NCBI RefSeq assembly: GCF_000496075.1
Contig: NZ_AWXZ01000037.1
Coordinates: 56,778-120,777, forward strand
DNA length: 64,000 nt
Direction of reading: 5' to 3'
Origin: Lutibaculum baratangense AMV1
GTDB taxonomy: Bacteria > Pseudomonadota > Alphaproteobacteria > Rhizobiales > Tepidamorphaceae
A program made the position numbers and the translations under genes. Below the pieces are notes generated by a model that was not told where the DNA came from, did not search any database, and saw only the letters and a list, made by a program, of their open reading frames with translations. This document shows positions 1 through 8,820 of the stretch, piece after piece; the first letter of the stretch is position 1, and every line of letters begins with the position of its first letter.

Positions 1-1
1 G

Positions 2-1639
2 GTGCAGGCCGACCAGAAGGATCTGGCCCTCTGCACGACCGTCTCCGCCGGCACGCCGCGCTGGGTCATGGCGGATGCCCGGCACCTCGAGGAGATCCTC
101 GTCAACCTCACCTCGAACGCGGTGAAGTTCACCGATGAGGGCCAGGTGCGCATCACGCTCCAGGCGCTGTCGGTCGAGAAGGAGAGCTCGGTCCTGCGCT
201 TCGAGGTGAGCGACACGGGCATCGGGATCGCGCCGGACGCGCAGAAGAAGGTCTTCGAGAGCTTCACCCAGGCCGACGAGACGATCATCGACCGGTTCGG
301 CGGGACCGGCCTCGGCCTCTCCATATGCAAGCAGCTCGTCGAGATGATGGGTGGCAGCATCGGCCTCGACTCCTCACCCGGAGAAGGCAGCACGTTCTGG
401 TTCGAGCTTCCGCTGCCGACGATCGAGCACGAGAGAATGCCGCTGCCGGAGGGCGCCGAGATCGTCGTGGTCAGCCGGGACGAGCGCCTGCTCGATCTCG
501 TGGAGATGGTCGCGCCGAACGCACGGCTCTTCTCCGTTCCAGTCGCGGCGCAGCGGTGCCTCGACAGCATCGGCCCCGACGGAGCCGTGGCGCTCGTCGA
601 GGAGGAGTTTGCCGGCGACGTCACTCTCGATCCCGACCGCGTCGCGGGCATCCTCGCGACGGGCCCCGACGGGGGGCGCTTCAGCCTCCGCGAGATGCCG
701 CCGAGCATCGCGGGACGCTTGCGGCTGCCGGCTTCCGAGGCGTCGCTGCAAACCGCCCTGGAGATCGCCGCCGTCGCGCTTGCGAGCGGCGCTGCGTACA
801 CGCGACCTTCGCTCGGCGAAGGCGTCCGCAGGAGCCTCCGCATCCTCGTCGCCGAGGACAACAAGACGAACCAGATGGTCATCCAGAAGATCCTGGAGAG
901 GGCGGGGCACGCGGTCACGCTGGCCGACAACGGCGAGATCGCCGTCGATCTTCTGCGCGAAGGCGCGTTCGACGCCGTGATCATGGACGTCAACATGCCC
1001 GTGATGAACGGGATCGAGGCCGCGAAGCTCTACCGATTCGCGGCGCTCGGCCAGAAGCGGATCCCGATCATCGCTCTGACCGCGGACGCCACGGCGGCCA
1101 CCCGCGCCCGTTGCGAGGAGGCGGGCATGGACGCCTGTGCGACGAAGCCGATCGAGGCCCGCCAGCTTCTGGCGCTCGTGGCGGAGATGACGGCAGAGGA
1201 CGAGCCGCCGATCCCCGATGGCGAGGACGTCGTTCCGCTCGAGGCGCATCCGGCCTTCGGCCCGCGCGCCGGAGACGCGCTGCGGATGGGCACCCTGCGC
1301 GATCTGGAGTCCCTGGGCGGAACGGAGTTCGTGCGAGACCTGGTCGACCAGTTCCTCCTCGACGCCGCCAGGCTGCTGCAGGAGCTGGCCGTCGCGGTCG
1401 AGCGAGGTGACGCGGCCATGTTCGCGGAGGTCGCGCATGCGCTTCGCAGCGCAGCGGCGAATGTCGGCGTCCAAACCATGTACGAGCACTGCCTGGCGTG
1501 GAGGCAGCCGACACCGGACGAAGTCGCCTCGAACGGTGACGAGCGTATCGCCATCCTGCGGAACGACCTCGAGGTCGCCCGCGACCTGTTCCGGCGGCAC
1601 CTCGAGACGGATCGGGAGGCCCGCAGCTCCGTCGGCTGA
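2..1639 (+). CDS. Hybrid sensor histidine kinase, 3' part (RpfC-like: HATPase, receiver, Hpt)
   Basis: The gene is cut by the window edge, so sensor and dimerisation domains are not visible. About 545 residues remain. They begin with an HK ATPase domain: N box NAVKF near residue 40, G1 box DTGIGI near 72 and G2 box GGTGLGLS near 100. A poorly conserved stretch of about 120 residues (roughly 145-270) follows. Next is a good receiver domain with acidic pair AEDN, phospho-acceptor Asp in MDVNMP and Lys in TKPI. A C-terminal Hpt domain carries the likely phospho-His in AHALRS. The domain order matches RpfC, the DSF-sensing kinase of Xanthomonas. It converges on an RpfF-like gene whose stop lies 4 bp away, which supports but does not prove that role. 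The hybrid kinase call is sure; the ligand is inferred. Confidence 0.88.
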   Translation: MQADQKDLALCTTVSAGTPRWVMADARHLEEILVNLTSNAVKFTDEGQVRITLQALSVEKESSVLRFEVSDTGIGIAPDAQKKVFESFTQADETIIDRFGGTGLGLSICKQLVEMMGGSIGLDSSPGEGSTFWFELPLPTIEHERMPLPEGAEIVVVSRDERLLDLVEMVAPNARLFSVPVAAQRCLDSIGPDGAVALVEEEFAGDVTLDPDRVAGILATGPDGGRFSLREMPPSIAGRLRLPASEASLQTALEIAAVALASGAAYTRPSLGEGVRRSLRILVAEDNKTNQMVIQKILERAGHAVTLADNGEIAVDLLREGAFDAVIMDVNMPVMNGIEAAKLYRFAALGQKRIPIIALTADATAATRARCEEAGMDACATKPIEARQLLALVAEMTAEDEPPIPDGEDVVPLEAHPAFGPRAGDALRMGTLRDLESLGGTEFVRDLVDQFLLDAARLLQELAVAVERGDAAMFAEVAHALRSAAANVGVQTMYEHCLAWRQPTPDEVASNGDERIAILRNDLEVARDLFRRHLETDREARSSVG

Positions 1640-1643
1640 CCCG

Positions 1644-2639
1644 CTATTCCGCCGCGCAGGCGAGGTCGTCCACGTTCCGCTTTGCCAGCCGGCGCGTCTG
1701 CGCGGCCTGAAGAAGCTCCATACGACGCAGATCCGCGTCGGAGAGACACATCATCGTGTCGACCCAGATGTCGGTGATGTCCCGCATCTCCTGGATCGTG
1801 ATCGGGTTGACCCGCTGCCGGATGCGGTAGAGCGCCTCGCGCGTGGCGTATCCCCGATCGCTGTCGGAAAGGAAGGCCTGCACCGCCGCAGCGCCCTGCC
1901 CCTCGTCGACCACCTGGTCCACGAGTCCCATCTCGAACATTTCGTCGGCGCTGAGCACCTGCCCCTTCAGGATCATTCGCTCCGCGCCCGCGGTTCCGAG
2001 GCGCCTCGCGAGGAAGCTGTAGGCGCCCATGCCCGGAAAGGAGTTGAACAGGATCTCCGGAAGTCCGAGCTTCGCCTGCCGCTCAGCGATCAGCACGTTG
2101 CAGCTCAAGGCTCCCTCGAAGCCGCCGCCGAGCGCATCCCCCTGCACGAGAGCCACGGTCACGACGTTGCAGTCGAGGCCGACGGAGACGGCATGAACGG
2201 ACTCCACGCAGTCATACGCGTAGCGGCGGAGACGCGCGCGGTCGCCGTGGCGAACGCAGGAAGCGAAGAAGGCGAGATCGCCTCCCATGTTGTAGATGCC
2301 GGGCAGGCTCGACCCCTGGACGAAATAGCGGACGGCCGCCCCCGCGCCACGGTTCTCGATGACGTAGGCCTGGATCGCGCGATGGAGGGTGATCAGTTCG
2401 CGGATCATCGTCGGCGTGATGCTGGGTGGACCCGAGGGGTGCGTGTAGCACCAGACCGCCCTCTTCACCGGGTCGAACCTGACGTCGAGCTCCCGGAAGT
2501 CGATGTCGAGGAAGGCCGGTCGACGGTCGGCCGCGTCCGGAGACGAACCTCGGGGTCTGCGACCCGGCCCTGCCTGATCGCCTCGTTCCCCCTCAGGCAA
2601 CTTCGTACCGAACCTGGCGACACGCAACTCGCTCGACAT
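1644..2639 (-). CDS. rpfF: RpfF-like crotonase (putative DSF-family signal synthase)
   Basis: This enoyl-CoA hydratase/isomerase family protein would make cis-2 unsaturated fatty acid signals (DSF family) from acyl-ACP. It shows the RpfF hallmarks: YNMGGDLAFF, GDRARL, ALVQGDALGGGFEGALS and GLPEILF...FPGMGAYSF. The two catalytic glutamates of RpfF (E141/E161 in Xanthomonas) are both present, 20 residues apart, in GGGFE and GLPE. The C-terminal ITDIWVDT segment also matches the family. The ATG at 2639 is preceded by a GGGG stretch and gives 331 aa; a GTG at 2672 would add 11 residues. The N-terminal 45 residues are variable and look unstructured. Pairing with the convergent hybrid kinase strengthens the assignment over a generic crotonase. 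The exact product is not predictable from sequence. Confidence 0.85.
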   Translation of the reverse strand: MSSELRVARFGTKLPEGERGDQAGPGRRPRGSSPDAADRRPAFLDIDFRELDVRFDPVKRAVWCYTHPSGPPSITPTMIRELITLHRAIQAYVIENRGAGAAVRYFVQGSSLPGIYNMGGDLAFFASCVRHGDRARLRRYAYDCVESVHAVSVGLDCNVVTVALVQGDALGGGFEGALSCNVLIAERQAKLGLPEILFNSFPGMGAYSFLARRLGTAGAERMILKGQVLSADEMFEMGLVDQVVDEGQGAAAVQAFLSDSDRGYATREALYRIRQRVNPITIQEMRDITDIWVDTMMCLSDADLRRMELLQAAQTRRLAKRNVDDLACAAE

Positions 2640-2909
2640 CACTGGCCCCAAGCATCTCGAACAGCGCCTCACTGTCCGTCCAACGAGACTTTCTCATAAC
2701 GTTTACACTTAATTAAGGATCATTTCTGGAATTCGCGACGCAAGGTTAATTTTCCGGGCGTTCTGCCGCAGGCGCATCCTGGACTGCTGCTGCCGACGGC
2801 GGCGCGCCACGGACAGCCACCCCGACGACCGCGGACTGAACAATTGGTCGGCACGCGCGTTGAGCGGCTGGTGCGGGAGAAGCCGTGGCTTCAGGAGGGG
2901 ACGGGGGAA
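2640..2909. promoter_or_regulatory. Intergenic control region between divergent rpfF and caa3 oxidase genes
   Basis: This 270-bp gap holds an unusually AT-rich patch around 2700-2755, including the palindrome TTAATTAA at 2709-2716. It probably contains the divergent promoters. A 34-codon ATG ORF on the minus strand (2697-2593) overlaps the start of the rpfF-like gene in another frame and has no clear ribosome binding site. I cannot name a specific regulator site. Confidence 0.35.
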
Positions 2910-3914
2910 TTGCGTCGCAGGGGGCGTTTCAGAAGCGCTACGGGCACGGCCTTCGCCGTCGCAACCCTCGCCGTGGCCGCGAGCCTTGCCGGGTGCCAGG
3001 GCCCGCAGTCGACACTTCACGTGGCGGGCCGCGAGGCCGGGGAGATGGCGAGCCTGCTCTGGCTCCTCGTCTGGGCGGCGGGCGTCATCTGGATCCTCGT
3101 CCTCGGAACGGCCGTCTACGCCACCGGCATCTCGCGCGGCCCCGTCGACGACCGGGTCGCGAACGTCATGATCCTGGCGGGCGGGGTCTTCCTGCCGACC
3201 CTCGTCCTGGGCGGCCTCGTGACGTGGACGGTGTGGACGATGTCGGGCCTGCGGGTGCCGGACGAACAGGGGCTGCGCGTCGCAGTGTCCGGCGAGCAGT
3301 GGTGGTGGCGGGTCGCCTACGAGGGGCCGGACGGGAACCCCGTCGCCAGCGCCAACGAGATCAGGCTGCCGGCGGGCGAGACCGTGACGCTCGAGCTGTC
3401 GAGCCCCGACGTGATCCACTCGTTCTGGATACCCTCGATCGCCGGCAAGATGGACATGATCCCGGGCCGGGTGAACGAGCTCGTGCTCGAGCCGACGAAG
3501 CCCGGCATCTATCGCGGGGTGTGCGCGGAATATTGCGGCACGTCGCATGCCCTCATGGCCTTCTCCGTCGTCGTGATGGAGCCCGACGCGTTCGCGGCGT
3601 GGCTCGCCGAAGAGGCCCGCCCCGCCTCCGCCTCAAGCGCGCACGAGGGCTTGGCGCTGTTCCTCGAGAACGGATGCGGCGCCTGCCACGCGATACGAGG
3701 CACGGAAGCCGACGGCCGGGTCGGCCCCGATCTGACGCATGTGGCGAGCCGCAAGAGCCTCGGCGCCGGCATCCTGCCGGTGACGCAGGCGGCGCTCGAG
3801 GAGTGGATCACGCACACCAGGGAGGTGAAGCCCGACGCGCGGATGCCGCCCTACGACATGCTGCCGGAGGCGGAGATCGCGACCATCGCCGGCTACCTCG
3901 CGAGCCTGAAATGA
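2910..3914 (+). CDS. ctaC: Cytochrome c oxidase subunit II with fused cytochrome c domain (caa3 type)
   Basis: This subunit takes electrons from cytochrome c and passes them to the CuA centre of the caa3 oxidase. The TTG at 2910 was chosen because GGAGGGG lies 9 bp upstream and it yields a compact lipoprotein signal ending LAGC (Cys29); the frame stays open further upstream to a TTG at 2844. Two membrane helices follow (about 48-72 and 84-110). CuA ligands are all visible: His170, then Cys205-x-Glu207-x-Cys209, His213 and Met216. A C-terminal cytochrome c domain has CGACH at 256-260 and a probable axial Met at 312 in RMPP. The stop overlaps the next start as ATGA, so the two are translationally coupled. 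Confidence 0.93.
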   Translation: MRRRGRFRSATGTAFAVATLAVAASLAGCQGPQSTLHVAGREAGEMASLLWLLVWAAGVIWILVLGTAVYATGISRGPVDDRVANVMILAGGVFLPTLVLGGLVTWTVWTMSGLRVPDEQGLRVAVSGEQWWWRVAYEGPDGNPVASANEIRLPAGETVTLELSSPDVIHSFWIPSIAGKMDMIPGRVNELVLEPTKPGIYRGVCAEYCGTSHALMAFSVVVMEPDAFAAWLAEEARPASASSAHEGLALFLENGCGACHAIRGTEADGRVGPDLTHVASRKSLGAGILPVTQAALEEWITHTREVKPDARMPPYDMLPEAEIATIAGYLASLK

Positions 3915-6466
3915 AGGTCGACCAAGAGGCCATCGCCCGGCACAACCGGCAACAGGACGATCCGGCGCTGCGAAAGGCGCAGGAGGAGCGCCTGATGAAG
4001 GCGTGGGAGACGCCGACGGGCTGGCGCTACTGGTCGGCCGTGAACAACTCGGAGGTCGGGCTCTGGTACACCGCCACGGCCTTCGCCTTCATGCTCTTCG
4101 CGGGCGTCCTCGCGCTCATCGTCCGGGCGCAGCTCGCGGTCCCCGAAAACGACCTCGTCTCGGCGGAGTTCTTCAACCAGGCCTTCACGCTGCACGGCAC
4201 GGCGATGATGTTCCTCTTCGCCGTGCCGATCTTCGAGGCCGTGGCGATCCTGCTCCTGCCCCAGATGCTCGGCGCGCGCGACCTGCCCTTCCCGCGGCTG
4301 TCGGCCTTCGGCTACTGGAGCTTCCTGATCGGCGGCGTCTTCGTCCTCGGCTCGATCTTCTTCAACGCCGCGCCGCAGGGCGGCTGGTTCATGTATCCCC
4401 CGCTCACCACCGACACCCGCCAGTCGGGCATCGGCGCGGACATCTGGCTCCTCGGCCTCTCCTTCATCGAGGTCGCGGCGATCGCGGCCGCCGTCGAGCT
4501 GATCGTCGGCGTCCTGAAGTGCCGGCCGCCCGGCATGCGCATCAACCTGACGCCGCTCTACGGCTGGTACGTGCTCGTCGTCGGCGTGATGATCCTCTTC
4601 GCCTTTCCGCCGCTGATCGCCGGCGACATCCTGTTCGAATTCGAGCGGATGCTCGACTGGCCGTTCTTCGACCCCGCGCGCGGCGGCGACCCGCTGCTGT
4701 GGCAGCACCTGTTCTGGATCTTCGGGCACCCGGAGGTCTACATCATCTTCCTGCCGGCGATCGCGCTCGTCGCGATGATCGTCCCGACCTTCGCGCAGCG
4801 GCCGATCTTCGGCTATTCCTGGATCGTGCTCGCGGCGATCGGGACCGGCTTCATCTCGTTCGGGCTGTGGGTGCACCACATGTTCACGACGGGGCTGCCG
4901 CAGATCTCGCTCGGCTTCTTCTCCGCCGCCTCGGAAGCCGTGGCGATCCCGACGGGCGTGCAGATCTTCGCCTTCCTCGCGGCGCTGCTCGCCGGCCGCG
5001 TCGTCTATTCCGTGCCGATGCTGTTCGTGACGGGCGCGCTGGCGATCTTCGTGATCGGCGGGCTGACCGGCGTGATGGTGGCGATCGCGCCCTTCGACTG
5101 GCAGGCCCACGACACGTATTTCGTCGTCGCCCACCTGCACTACGTGCTGATCGGGGGCATGCTGTTCCCCGTGGTGGCGGGCCTCTACTATTTCTACCCG
5201 ATGGTCGCGGGCAAGATGCTGTCGCCGCGGCTCGGGCGGACCGCCTTCTGGATGATGTTCGTCGGCTTCAATGTCGGCTTCTTCCCGATGCACTTCGTCG
5301 GCATGTGGGGGATGCCGCGCCGCGTGTTCACCTATCCCGCGGGCTTCGGGTGGGAGCTGCCGAACATGCTCTCCACGATCGGCGCCTTCGTCTTCGCCAC
5401 GGGCTTCCTCTTCGTCGTCTGGGACACGCTGCGCCCCAAGGGGAGGCAGCCCTACGCGCCGCGCAACGTCTGGAACGCCGGGACGCTCGAATGGCTGGCG
5501 GAGGTGCCCGACAAGCCGTGGGGCGTGCGCTCGATCCCCTTCGTCCAGAGCCGCTACCCGCTCTGGGACCAGAAGAACTTCATGCGGGACTACGACGAGG
5601 GGCGCTTCTTCCTGCCGGACGCGCACGAGGTGAGGCGCGAGACGCTCGTGACCTCGATCATCGACGCGGAGCCGATCCAGTGCCTGCGCGTGCCGGGGCC
5701 CACCTTCAAGACGTTCTGGGCCGCGATGTTCACGGGCGGCGTGTTCGTCTTCTCGACCTTCCACATGTGGACGGCGGCCGTCGTCTCCGGTGTTCTCGCC
5801 CTTTGCGCGATCCTCGCCTGGCTGTGGACGGGGACGGCGCTCGTGCCGGAGAAGGAGGAGAAGGACATCGGGCTCGGCATGACGGCGCCGCTCTACATGA
5901 GCGGGCCGCGCTCGGTCGGCTGGTGGGCGATGTTCATCACCATGCTCGGCGACATGTCGGCTTTCTTCAGCCTGATCTTCGGGTATTTCTTCTACTGGAC
6001 GGTGCATCCGGACTTCCCGCCAGCGGGCGCCGGGGCCGACGCGCCGGGATGGTTCCTCCTGGGGGCCGGCCTCCTGCTCGCGAGTTGGCTCGCCACCACG
6101 ACGGCGCGCAGGGTCCTGAGCGCAGGAAACGAGGCGGCGTTCCCCATGCTGATCGTCGCGGCGATCCTCGCGGCCGCAGGCGGGACGGCGGCGCTGATCC
6201 ACGCGCCGGCGGCGGCGGGGCTCGACCCCACCGCCGACGTCTATCCCGCGACCGTTTGGGTGCTCGTGATCTGGACCGCCGTCCATGCCGGCGCGGGGAT
6301 CGTGATGCAGCTCTACTGCCTCGCGCGCTTCGCGGCCCGGCGGCTGACGGCGACCTACGACATCGACATCTGGAACGTCGCGCTGTTCTGGCACTTCGTG
6401 GCGGTGACGGTGGCTGTCACGACCGCGACGGTCGTCGGTTTCCCCCATGTCGGCGGAGGCGGGTGA
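3911..6466 (+). CDS. ctaD: Cytochrome c oxidase subunit I-III fusion (caa3 type)
   Basis: This 851-residue protein fuses the catalytic subunit I (about residues 1-600) to subunit III (about 640-851). Subunit I shows the heme a His in FTLHGTAMM, the CuB and crosslinked Tyr motif GHPEVY, the CuB His pair in WVHHMF and the heme a3/heme a ligands in HDTYFVVAHLHY. The Glu of GHPEVY marks an A1-type proton channel. The subunit III part (GWWAMFITMLGDMSAFFSLI and after) has about five helices. Fused I-III oxidases are known for caa3 enzymes such as that of Thermus. It reduces O2 to water and pumps protons in the inner membrane. The start ATG overlaps the subunit II stop. Confidence 0.94.
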   Translation: MKVDQEAIARHNRQQDDPALRKAQEERLMKAWETPTGWRYWSAVNNSEVGLWYTATAFAFMLFAGVLALIVRAQLAVPENDLVSAEFFNQAFTLHGTAMMFLFAVPIFEAVAILLLPQMLGARDLPFPRLSAFGYWSFLIGGVFVLGSIFFNAAPQGGWFMYPPLTTDTRQSGIGADIWLLGLSFIEVAAIAAAVELIVGVLKCRPPGMRINLTPLYGWYVLVVGVMILFAFPPLIAGDILFEFERMLDWPFFDPARGGDPLLWQHLFWIFGHPEVYIIFLPAIALVAMIVPTFAQRPIFGYSWIVLAAIGTGFISFGLWVHHMFTTGLPQISLGFFSAASEAVAIPTGVQIFAFLAALLAGRVVYSVPMLFVTGALAIFVIGGLTGVMVAIAPFDWQAHDTYFVVAHLHYVLIGGMLFPVVAGLYYFYPMVAGKMLSPRLGRTAFWMMFVGFNVGFFPMHFVGMWGMPRRVFTYPAGFGWELPNMLSTIGAFVFATGFLFVVWDTLRPKGRQPYAPRNVWNAGTLEWLAEVPDKPWGVRSIPFVQSRYPLWDQKNFMRDYDEGRFFLPDAHEVRRETLVTSIIDAEPIQCLRVPGPTFKTFWAAMFTGGVFVFSTFHMWTAAVVSGVLALCAILAWLWTGTALVPEKEEKDIGLGMTAPLYMSGPRSVGWWAMFITMLGDMSAFFSLIFGYFFYWTVHPDFPPAGAGADAPGWFLLGAGLLLASWLATTTARRVLSAGNEAAFPMLIVAAILAAAGGTAALIHAPAAAGLDPTADVYPATVWVLVIWTAVHAGAGIVMQLYCLARFAARRLTATYDIDIWNVALFWHFVAVTVAVTTATVVGFPHVGGGG

Positions 6467-6467
6467 G

Positions 6468-6857
6468 ATGGCGGACACGACGACCGGGCGGCGGCCCGGG
6501 CACAGGGACCAGCTGATCGGGCTGACGATCGCGCCGCTGATCTGGGCTGCGCATTTCCTCGTCTGCTACGTCTTCGCGGCGGTCTGGTGCGCGAAGCTGC
6601 CCGACGCGGGCCTCGCGGTGCCGCGGCTCGTGGTGGCGGCGGCGACCGTCGTCGCGCTCGGCGGCATCGGCCTCGTCGCGCTGCGCGTGTTCGGCCAGTG
6701 GGGCTTCACGCTTCGCGAGGAGCCGCGCCACGACGAGGACACGGTGGCGGCGCGGCACGCCTTCCTGAGCCGGGCGACGTTCCTCCTGTGCGGGCTGAGC
6801 GCGGTCGCGACCGTCTACGACGCGATCCCCGCCCTCTTCCTGTCGACCTGCCGGTGA
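6468..6857 (+). CDS. Small membrane protein of the caa3 oxidase operon, function unknown
   Basis: This 129-residue protein has three predicted helices (about 15-40, 50-70 and 95-118) joined by short charged loops. The ATG at 6468 was preferred over 6447 because GGAGGCGGGTGAG lies just before it and it follows the oxidase stop directly. Its stop overlaps a GTG start candidate of the next gene as GTGA. It keeps its place between ctaD and ctaG, so a role as a small oxidase subunit (subunit IV-like) or assembly partner is likely, but no motif proves this. I do not recognise it as a named family. Confidence 0.72.
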   Translation: MADTTTGRRPGHRDQLIGLTIAPLIWAAHFLVCYVFAAVWCAKLPDAGLAVPRLVVAAATVVALGGIGLVALRVFGQWGFTLREEPRHDEDTVAARHAFLSRATFLLCGLSAVATVYDAIPALFLSTCR

Positions 6858-6862
6858 CGACG

Positions 6863-7495
6863 ATGCGCCCGCTTTCTCTGACCGCCGCGATCCTGCTCCT
6901 CGCCCTCGCCTGGGGCGGGCCGCTGCCCGGCATGACGGCGGGCAGCTTCACGGCGCACATGATCCTGCACGTGACGCTCGTGGCGGTCGTGGCGCCGCTT
7001 CTGGCGATGGCGCTCGCCGGCACGCGGCTCGACCCGACGATCGGGGGCGGCGTCCTCTTCGCGCCGCTGACGGCGCTCGTCGTCGAGTTCTTCGTCGTCT
7101 GGGGATGGCACGCGCCGGGCCCGCACCTCGCCGCGCGCGTCTCCTGGGCGGGCTTCGCGGCGGAGCAGGCCTCGTTCCTGGCGGCCGGGCTCCTCGTGTG
7201 GCTGTCGGCGATCGGCGGCCGGAGCGGCGACCGGCAGCGGGCGGCGGGCGGGGTGGCGGCGCTGCTCCTCACCTCGATGCACATGACGCTTCTGGGCGCG
7301 CTCTTCCTCCTCGCGCCGCGCGTCCTGTGCACGCCGCCGACGGAGCTGCACGCGCTTCTCGGCCTCTCGGCGCTCGAGGACCAGCAGCTCGGCGGCACGA
7401 TCATGCTGGCGGTCGGCGGGCTCGCCTATCTCGCCGGCGGCCTCGCGCTCGCCCGCAGGCTCCTCGTCCTCCCCGCACCGGAGCCGCGCATATGA
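6863..7495 (+). CDS. ctaG: Cytochrome c oxidase assembly protein, caa3_CtaG family
   Basis: This 210-residue integral membrane protein belongs to the caa3_CtaG family, linked to assembly of caa3 oxidase and probably its copper loading. It has about six hydrophobic helices. Conserved His residues occur in SFTAHMILHVTLV, GWHAP and SMHMTLLG, typical of the family. The ATG at 6863 is used; a GTG at 6854 that overlaps the preceding stop would add three residues and could be the true coupled start. The stop overlaps the following cytochrome gene as ATGA. No CtaG/Cox11-type, SCO or heme A synthase genes are nearby, so those functions must lie elsewhere. Confidence 0.87.
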   Translation: MRPLSLTAAILLLALAWGGPLPGMTAGSFTAHMILHVTLVAVVAPLLAMALAGTRLDPTIGGGVLFAPLTALVVEFFVVWGWHAPGPHLAARVSWAGFAAEQASFLAAGLLVWLSAIGGRSGDRQRAAGGVAALLLTSMHMTLLGALFLLAPRVLCTPPTELHALLGLSALEDQQLGGTIMLAVGGLAYLAGGLALARRLLVLPAPEPRI

Positions 7496-8670
7496 GGATC
7501 AGCGACGCCTTCCGCGACTGGCAGGAGACCGGCAACGTCCGGCGCGACATCATCAAGCTCGCCCTGCTCGCCTTTCTCGTCGCCTTCGCCGGCGTGGCGT
7601 TCCTGTTCATCGGCTTCTTCAACGTCGCCGCCAGCACCGGCCACTGGGCGGTCACCGACGTCGTGCTGCACACGGTGATGCGCCAGTCCGTGAAGTTCCA
7701 CGCCTCGGGAATCGAGCTCGCCGACCTCGACGACATGGGGCTCGTGCAGGCGGGCGCCGGCCATTTCGAGGCCGGCTGCGCCCCCTGCCACGGCTCTCCG
7801 GCGGAGCGGCGCAATCCCGTCGTCCTCGAGATGACGCCCCACCCCCCGTCGCTCGACGAGAAGGTGCCTCACTGGCAGCCGAACGAACTCTACTGGATCG
7901 TCAAGAACGGCGTGAAGTTCACCGGCATGCCGGCCTGGCCGACCCGGCGGCGCGAAGGGGAATACGGCGCGTGGCACGACCGGGAGATCGAGGCCATGGT
8001 CGCCTTCCTCCAGCGGCTGCCGGACATGACGGCCGGGGAATACGAGCGCCTGGCGCTCGGACCCGTGGCACGGGAAGCGGGCGAGGCGTCGGCGCGGCTG
8101 CAGGGGCTGTCGGAGCCGGTCGTCCCACTCCTTCAGACATGCGCGCGCTGCCACGGCTTCGACGGGCGCGGGCGCGGCAGCTCCCTCATTCCGCGCCTCG
8201 ACCTGCAGACGGAGGAATACCTCCTCGCCTCCCTCAGGGCGTATGCCCGCGGCACGCGCATGAGCGGCATGATGCAGCTTCAGGCGAGTGGGCTGTCCGA
8301 ACACGAGATGCGCGAGCTGGCGCGCTACTATTCGCAGCAGGAGGCGGGGAGCGTCGATCCCGGCACGAGCTTCCTCGACGAGGACCTCGTGGAGCGCGGC
8401 AGGGAGATCGCGACCGAGGGGCTGCCACGGGAGAAGATCCCGGCCTGCCACTCCTGCCACGGCACGGAGCGACCGCGCCGGGAGATCATCCCGCGCCTCG
8501 CGGGCCAGCGGCGCGAGTATCTCGAGTTCCAGCTGAAGCTCTGGCACGCCGAGAGGCGGGGCGGCACGAACTTCGCCCACGTGATGGAAGCCGCCGCCCG
8601 CGGGCTCGACGAGACGCATATTCCAGCCCTCGCCGCCTATTTCAGCGCCCTGCCGCCGGTCCGGGACTGA
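7492..8670 (+). CDS. Membrane-anchored triheme cytochrome c
   Basis: This 392-residue protein has one N-terminal membrane helix (about 24-46) that looks uncleaved and three c-type heme motifs: CAPCH at 96-100, CARCH at 217-221 and CHSCH at 319-323. The second and third domains have the look of the cytochrome c4/class I diheme family. It overlaps ctaG by four bases, so it is the last gene of the oxidase operon. It is probably the electron donor or relay between the quinol side and the caa3 oxidase, which itself carries a fourth c heme on subunit II. The donor role is inferred from position. Confidence 0.85.
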   Translation: MRISDAFRDWQETGNVRRDIIKLALLAFLVAFAGVAFLFIGFFNVAASTGHWAVTDVVLHTVMRQSVKFHASGIELADLDDMGLVQAGAGHFEAGCAPCHGSPAERRNPVVLEMTPHPPSLDEKVPHWQPNELYWIVKNGVKFTGMPAWPTRRREGEYGAWHDREIEAMVAFLQRLPDMTAGEYERLALGPVAREAGEASARLQGLSEPVVPLLQTCARCHGFDGRGRGSSLIPRLDLQTEEYLLASLRAYARGTRMSGMMQLQASGLSEHEMRELARYYSQQEAGSVDPGTSFLDEDLVERGREIATEGLPREKIPACHSCHGTERPRREIIPRLAGQRREYLEFQLKLWHAERRGGTNFAHVMEAAARGLDETHIPALAAYFSALPPVRD

Positions 8671-8820
8671 GCCCGCGGAATCGCAGGCGACCGCCCCCTT
8701 CCGCGTCTCTCCCGCCGCAGCGCAGCACAACCCGATCCTGTACACCCGCAGCATGTTGGACCAGACTAGCTACCCGCGCCCCACCGGCGTTACCGACACA
8801 CGAGCAGGAGGGCAGCTCGG

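Noticed and set aside
3893..6478. 861-codon minus-strand ORF over ctaD
   Set aside because: Exactly opposite the oxidase gene, with no family similarity and a charged repetitive composition.
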